Shown here in pieces: positions 59,001 to 64,000 of a DNA stretch of 64,000 nt (its first letter is position 1; every line of letters starts with the position of its first letter). A model generated the notes under the pieces. That model saw nothing but the letters and a program-made list of their open reading frames with translations, had not been told where the DNA came from and did not search any database. The position numbers and the translations under genes were made by a program. The stretch is from positions 90,262,684 to 90,326,683 of the forward strand of contig CM042685.1 in assembly GCA_023614405.1 (NCBI GenBank). Direction: 5' to 3'. The stretch is from Avena insularis. Taxonomy: Eukaryota > Streptophyta > Magnoliopsida > Poales > Poaceae.

Positions 59001-60025
59001 TGCGCGGCGGCGAACAGGGTTGTCTGGCAGGGTGCTGGGGTGCTGGAGATCATGCCTGCAAGCGGCGAGGTCAGCGTGTGGTCTGTGGGCTCGTGTCGTG
59101 TGCAGCGCTCTGGCGTGCTCTCGGCTCGCACGCAGAGAGACTGGGCGCGTGCTTGGCGTGTGGTCCAGGGGCTGGCAAGGCTCGGGGCATGGAAAGTGGG
59201 TGGCGGTGGATGGTGCTGCGTGTCTCGGACAAGGTTGGCGACATGGGGGTGGCAATGGTGGTGTCGGCATGGTCACCATTGATGGCTATGCTTGCTCACA
59301 ATGGTGCTAAAGCTAGTTAGATTAGTTTGATCAGCTACTAAGAGTGTAGAGTGAGTTAGAGAGGGGACAAGGTTGGACAAAATTACTGCTACTAATAGTG
59401 TTTGATGTTTTATTGTTTGCTGCAAACAAAGTGTTTGATGAAATGGCCGAAAGAAATTCAAATTTGAATTTCGGATTCAAACTTGGTGGGTTTGCTAGTT
59501 ACATACTAGGGAGTCTTGGGTTAGTTGTATTGGTCAGGGGGCACTGGTTTGGTTGGGTTTTGAAAAGGTGTGATCTTCACATATGGTAAAGATTCAATTT
59601 TAAATTGTGATTTGAATGAGGTTGCCAAATGTTTCTATAAGTTTGAAAGGTGGGATTTGATTCACTTTTACTTGGTCTTGCAAGGGGTGAAAAGAAACGG
59701 AAAAGTTTCTGTTTGAAATCTTGGACTAGAAACACTCAAAGTGACCTAGTGAGCAAGATTGGCAAAAATGACCATTTGGCTTATTTGATTTGTTTTTGAT
59801 TTTCTCTTGATTTGTTTATGCTTGGAAATATTTTAGATGATGTTATTTTCATCTTTAAACCATTCCTTGCTATTTAGGTTAATCACACAACTCCATTCAT
59901 GCATTCACAAAATCATCACATACACACATGCATTCATTTGGTTTTTATTTAATCAAAGTTTTTCTTAACCCTAGTTTTAGGGATTTGAATTTGATAATCA
60001 TGATCAAGATTTTGGGGATGTTACA
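56044..60025 (-). repeat. 3' LTR of C
   Basis: 3982 bp. On the minus strand it begins TGTAACATCCCC at 60025 and ends near 56044 with ...GAGTGTTGGTA, where the family norm is ...GTGTTGACA; both terminal bases are changed. TATA box at 58781-58788 (minus). Hairpin block 1 lies near 56645-56725 with intact CTATTCGAATAG and CCGCGGACGCGG. The long ORFs at 58793-59320 and on the opposite strand are GC-rich leader. Confidence 0.9.
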
Positions 60026-60027
60026 AA

Positions 60028-60039
60028 CCTTCCCTCCTT
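60028..60039 (-). other. Polypurine tract of C
   Basis: On the minus strand AAGGAGGGAAGG, two bases before the LTR start. It fixes the orientation of C. Confidence 0.85.
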
Positions 60040-60083
60040 AAAAAAATCTCTTCCCGAGATTTGAAAAGAAGAAAAAAGATTAC

Positions 60084-60386
60084 CTAGTTAAAGAGATCAG
60101 GAAACTCTGTCCTGATGTGATCTTCTCGCTCCCCGATAGCTTCTTCTTCAGTGTGGTTACTCCACTGAATCTTAAGAAACTTGATGCTTCGGGTTCTGGT
60201 GGTTCTGAAAGCTTCCTCCAAAATATGGATGGGCACTTTGGGATACGTCAGGTCATCGTTGATCTCTATGGTCCGGTGATCAATGTTCTTGAAAACTTCG
60301 GTCTTCTCTGAAACTTCGAGGCATTTGCGAAGTAACGATATATGGAACACATTGTGCACGGCTGACATTTCCTCTGGCAGTTCCAA
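60084..60386 (-). pseudogene. C pol: end of integrase and chromodomain
   Basis: Minus-strand frame of 100 codons opening with ELPEEMSAVHNVFHISLLRK, the usual link after the integrase C-terminus, and ending in a chromodomain-like segment with PIHILEEAFRTTR, then IKFLKIQWSNHTEEEA, then EREDHIRTEFPDLF and a stop. The 'KI.W..H..EEATWE' core is typical of chromovirus chromodomains; here the usual TWE reads IGE, so one conserved aromatic residue is lost. Chromodomains of this type are known to steer integration to particular chromatin. It is preceded on the minus strand by a stop at 60462, so it is separated from the rest of pol. Confidence 0.85.
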
Positions 60387-60461
60387 CTGATATGATACTT
60401 CTCCTCGACGATTCAGAATCTTGAAGTGTCCGATATACCTGGGGGCTAACTTTCCTTTGAG

Positions 60462-61419
60462 CTAGAAACGCTGCATTCCCTTCAAAGGCGACACTTTGAG
60501 ATACACAAAATCTCCGATATTGAAAGTGAGATCTCGACGTCTCTTGTCGGCATAACTCTTCTGTCTTAACTGGGCGGTCTTGAGGTGCTCATGGATCTTG
60601 TGAACTTTCTCTTCTGCTTCTCGTAGGATGTCGGGTCCAAAGATCTGACTCTCTCCTACTTCCGACCAATTCAAAGGGTACGACACTTCCTTCCATACAT
60701 GAATTCAAATGGGGCCATTTGCAAACTAGCTTGATAACTGTTGTTGTATGAAAATTCTGCGAAAGGAAGTCAGTCTTCCCATTTAGATCCATACTCTAGC
60801 ACACAGGCTCTCAACATATCTTCGAGTATTTGATTTACTCGCTCCGTTTGTCCATCGGTTTGAGGATGATACGGTGTGCTGAAATCTAGTCGGGTTCCTA
60901 AACCTTCTTGGACTTTCTTCCAGAATCTAGAGGTAAATTGGGTTCCTCGATCTGATACGATGTTCTTGGGGACTCCGTGCAAACTGACAATTCTAGCGAT
61001 GTATAACTCTGCTAGCTTCGAACTATGGTATGTGGTATTGACTGGTAAGAAATGGGCTACCTTGGACAATCTGTCGACTATGACCCAAATAGAGTCATTT
61101 CCCCTACTAGAAGTAGGCAAACCGCTGTGATAAAGTCCATTCCAACTGAATCCCATTTCCATTCCGGAATCTTCCATGGTTGCAACAGTACTGCGGGTCC
61201 CTGATGTCCCGCCTTGACTCTCTGACAAATGTAACACTTGGCAATATAGCTTCCTATTTCTCTCTTCATCTTATGCCACCAAAATTGCTCCTTCAAATCC
61301 TGATACATCTTTGTTCCTCCGGGGTGGATAGAATAAAGACTATCATGGGCCTCCTTGAAAATAACTTCCTTCAACTCTGAATCTGCTGGTACACAGAGAC
61401 GCCCTTTGTACCACAACAC
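60462..61419 (-). pseudogene. C pol: integrase, frameshifted
   Basis: Three overlapping minus-strand frames together cover the integrase. The first (61419-61078) carries the zinc-binding N-terminus with His in EAHDSLYSIHPGGTKMY and Cys in CYICQ, then GMDFI with the first catalytic Asp. A frameshift near 61135 moves to the frame 61237-60770, with VDRLSKVAHFLPV, SDRGTQFTSRFW (second Asp) and HPQTDGQTERVN (catalytic Glu). Another shift near 60770 leads to the C-terminal GPY/F-like part (60686-60462) with QKSYADKRRRDL and GDFVYLKVSPLKG, ending in a stop. All catalytic residues are present but spread over different frames, so no enzyme can be made from this copy. Confidence 0.88.
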
Positions 61420-61641
61420 TCCTTCTTCATCATCAGTGAATCCGTGTACTTTTCCTGTACCGATACGATGTTTGATTCCGTTGATACTAGCATTTCCTTT
61501 TTGCGCCTCCTTGATCTAACTGATCAAAGTGGGTTGAAGTTCGATGCTAGCCAAAACTCCTTCACTTACTAATTCCATTCTAAAATATTCCATCTCTTTG
61601 TGCAAACTTGGTTGCTCCTTCAGAATCATGGAGTTAAAGCG

Positions 61642-62121
61642 TCACGACAATCTGCTAAGGGCATCTGCTACCACATTGGCTTTACTGGGGTGATAGTGAA
61701 TGTCTAGATCATAGTCCTTGATTAGATCAATCCATCTTCTCTGCCTCATATTTAGCTCCTTCTGAGTGAATATATACTTCAGGCTCTTGTGATCCAAATA
61801 AATCTCACAACGGTTCCCCATAAGATAATGCATCCATGTCTTCAAGGATAGAGCTATGGCTGCTAGTTCAAGGTCATGGGTTGGATAATTTTGTTCATGC
61901 TGCTTCAGTTGTCAGGATAGATAAGATATAACTTTTCCTTCTTGCATCAACACACATCCTAGACCGATCTTGGATGCGTCACAATACACATCAAAGGGCT
62001 TCGTGATATCCAACATGATCAAGATTGGGGCTGAAATCGATCTCCTCTTGAGTTCTTGAAAACTCGCTTCACATTTGTCCGTCCTTTCAAACTTCTTGTC
62101 CTTCTTCAACAATTGGGTCAT
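61642..62121 (-). pseudogene. C pol: RNase H
   Basis: The minus-strand frame 62121-61912 has CEASFQELKRR, then ITKPFDVYCDASKIGLGCVL and a stop replacing the codon after SYLS (family norm YASRQL). A second frame 61845-61642 has [31 protein letters not shown] and ending [18 protein letters not shown] and DHKSLKY are typical RNase H motifs of Gypsy elements. A stop and a frameshift between 61912 and 61845 split the domain. Confidence 0.85.
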
Positions 62122-62298
62122 GGGTCTAGCGGTACTCGAGAATCCTTATACGAACTTGCGGTAGTATCCCGCTAATCCGAGAAATGCACGAACTTGGGTT
62201 TGGGTAGTTGGGGCTAGCCAATCTTCAACATCCTTCACAATTGCAGGGTCGACGGCAATTCCTCCGGCTGACACAATATGTCCGAGGAATCCTACCTC

Positions 62299-63162
62299 CT
62301 ATAACCAGAATTCACATTTGCTAAACTTGGCATACAGCTGATGCTCTCTAAGGGTTCCAAGAATGGTCCTTAGGTGTACCTCATGTTCTTCTTCTAATTT
62401 GGAATAAATCAGAATGTCATCGATGAAAACAGTGACAAACTTATCTAGGAAGTCCATAAAAATCTTATTCATGAGGTTCATGAAATAATCGGGGGACTTG
62501 GTTAATCCAAAAGACATGACAATATACTCATATAATCCATATCTTGTGGTGAAGGCAGTCTTTGGAATATCCTCTGCGCGAATCTTGAGTTGATGATAGC
62601 CAGTTCTAAGATCAATCTTAGAAAACACTTTGGCATCGTTCAACAGGTCAAACAGGTCTTCTATCTTGGGAAATGGGTACTTGTGCTTGATGGTGACGTC
62701 ATTCAACTTCTGATAATCCGTACATAAACGGTTACCTCCATCTTTCTTGTCCACAAACAAAACAGGTGATCTCCATGGCGATGCACTTGGTTGGATCAAT
62801 CCTATCTCCAGCATATCATCCAGTTGCTTCTTCAGCTCCACTAATTCTGACGGGTTCATACTATATGGTCTCTGGGCTATGGGTCCGGTTCCAGGGATTA
62901 GTTCAATGATAAACTCGATATCCCGATCTGGGGGCATACTGGGCAAAACATCTGGAAATACATCGGGGTATTCACAGACTATCCGGACTTGGTCAATGGT
63001 TGGCTGGGCTATACTCTTGTTGCACTTGAATTGACGGGGCAAGGTTTCAGATATATGCTCGATTGATATTCTGGCTGTACCGGTCATGGTTATGGCTTTC
63101 TTGGCACAGTCGATTAATCCTTTATGTTTGGACATCCAATCCATTCCTAGTACTACTTCCAA
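62299..63162 (-). pseudogene. C pol: reverse transcriptase
   Basis: 287 open codons on the minus strand. The end of the protease/linker (LGMDWMSKH) leads to [20 protein letters not shown] and [19 protein letters not shown], then [32 protein letters not shown] and the active-site motif FIDDILIYS near 62405-62430. It ends KCEFWL and a stop, where a Lys codon is normal, so translation would stop before the RT-RNase H connection. [12 protein letters not shown] replaces the usual NAPAYF version. The enzyme copies RNA to DNA in the element's particle. This is the best-preserved domain of C. Confidence 0.92.
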
Positions 63163-63213
63163 ACCTTTAGTTCCGAGTACTATTAGATTAGCATAAAAAT
63201 CTATGCCATGGAT

Positions 63214-63460
63214 TCAGATAGGGATGACTTTGCAAATTTTTCTAGCTTTGGTGGTTGAACCAGGTATTTGAACTATCATAATATGCTTCAATTTGGTGGG
63301 TTGAATCTTACTAGTGCATGCAAATTCTTCAGTAAAAAATGAGTGCGATGCTCCAAAATCAAACAACACTCTTGCAAGTACTGAGTTGACAGAAAACATA
63401 CCCAACACGACATCTAGCCCTTCTTGGGCTTCTTCAGCATGCATGAGAAAGAGACGGCCG
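63214..63460 (-). pseudogene. C pol: aspartic protease
   Basis: Minus-strand frame ending KVIPI at 63214. It contains VNSVLARVLFDFGASHSFF, where the catalytic motif of the family is D-S-G-A-S; here the Ser next to the catalytic Asp is Phe (DFGAS), which may impair activity. A stop separates it from RT at about 63160-63214. It is preceded in another frame by the gag zinc knuckle. Confidence 0.85.
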
Positions 63461-63519
63461 TTGTGGTTGAGTGAATTCTCTGGGGCAAACCTTCTTCCGG
63501 GTTAAACACGACGCTGCTG

Positions 63520-63990
63520 CTAAGCTGGGGCATTTTCATTGGGGGCAGCGGCAATCTTCTTGGGCCACTCATTGGAGTAGTGACCTTTGGTTCCACATTC
63601 ATAACAAGTCACCTGGGACTTGTCCTTTGCTGCAACAGGCACAACATTGCTTCCAGTCCTTGGGGCAGTGCTGGTGTTGGTGGCGGCATTGTTGTTGTTG
63701 AACTTAAGTGGTGCACGGTTGAAATTGCTGGGGTTGTTGTGATTTCCTCCGGGCCTTTGGTTTCCACGGTTGGGATAGGTCGGACGGTTAATCGGGGGTC
63801 TATTGGTTCTTGGGGCAAATCCCGAAGATGGGTTGGGGCGATACTTTGGTGTATGATGGGTTCCTGGTTGATGCATCATGTGACGCTTGCGGTTCTCATT
63901 AGCTTGGTTGATCTTTCCTTCCATCTGAATGGTGGAATACACTAAGGCTTCAATATCCACAAATGGAATATTGACTAACACTGTCTTCAT
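63520..63990 (-). pseudogene. C gag C-terminus with altered zinc knuckle (partial)
   Basis: Minus-strand frame of 156 codons reading inward from near the window edge. A Pro/Asn/Arg-rich linker (residues about 45-125) is followed by the zinc knuckle CYECGTKGHYSNEWPKK. Spacing is C-x2-C-x4-H-x4, but the last Cys is replaced by Trp. The knuckle binds RNA for packaging in functional elements. The rest of gag lies beyond 64000. Confidence 0.85.
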
Positions 63991-64000
63991 CTCATTATGC

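Larger units (their letters stand above)
56044..64000 (-). mobile_element. Chromovirus (Gypsy) element C: 3' LTR and most of gag-pol, continues past the window
   Basis: On the minus strand the order is gag zinc knuckle, protease, RT, RNase H, integrase, chromodomain, polypurine tract, 3' LTR. This is the Gypsy order, and the terminal chromodomain marks a chromovirus (Tekay-like). The LTR is the same family as solo LTRs A and B. The coding part is broken by several stops and frameshifts. The 5' LTR and most of gag lie beyond 64000. Confidence 0.92.

Noticed and set aside
58793..59320. 175-codon ORF and its neighbours
   Set aside because: Opposite-strand GC-rich leader of LTR C; the equivalent region in A and B does not keep the frame.

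Overview
The window looks like intergenic DNA from a large-genome grass (Poaceae, probably Pooideae). The evidence is a full-length Copia element of the Angela/BARE/WIS type, chromovirus Gypsy elements with about 4 kb LTRs, and retrotransposons inserted into one another several levels deep. No intact host gene was found. About 80 to 85 % of the sequence can be assigned to LTR retrotransposons with visible ends, and most of the insertions whose two ends lie in the window have matching 5-bp target-site duplications (TSDs).

Left part (1-25595). An old minus-strand Gypsy-like LTR (H) runs from 6683 leftwards. It sits in a decayed LINE and is split by a 4.0 kb plus-strand solo LTR (A, 1493-5493, TSD CGGTG). 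Next comes a candidate inverted-repeat DNA element (about 7040-9036) carrying a three-exon GRF-zinc-finger-like pseudogene on the minus strand, then AT-rich DNA with one exon-like open stretch (10279-10523). A diverged tandem array (10970-11302 and 24035-24600) is split by a second solo LTR of the A family (B, minus strand, 11303-24034, TSD CGAAG). B is itself split by the Angela-type Copia element J (12912-21711, TSD GTAGC). J has similar LTRs but a ruined pol. The stretch 24601-25595 is low-copy-looking and may hold the 5' end of a gene.

Right part (25596-64000). A plus-strand Copia element G (from 25596) is broken at 27907 by a minus-strand Copia element F. F's 3' LTR is broken by T (29287-45393), an unusual element with three LTRs and two internal regions inside a single TSD (CCTTG). 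T encodes only a Gag-like protein with two CCHC knuckles. F's RNase H end (45660-45839) is cut by E, an A-family LTR. E is cut by D, a LARD-like element with a 5.9 kb LTR and only 2.4 kb of internal DNA. D's 3' LTR is cut by C, a minus-strand chromovirus of the A family whose pol runs out of the window. The order of insertion is therefore G, F, E, D, C, with T as a side branch.

The most interesting signals lie in non-coding parts of these elements: the triple-LTR tandem T with a perfect 19-bp palindrome upstream of its TATA box; two hairpin-rich blocks shared at the same relative place in the LTRs of two otherwise dissimilar families (A/B/C and D); and dsRNA-binding-domain-like ORFs in D. All functional readings of these are inference.
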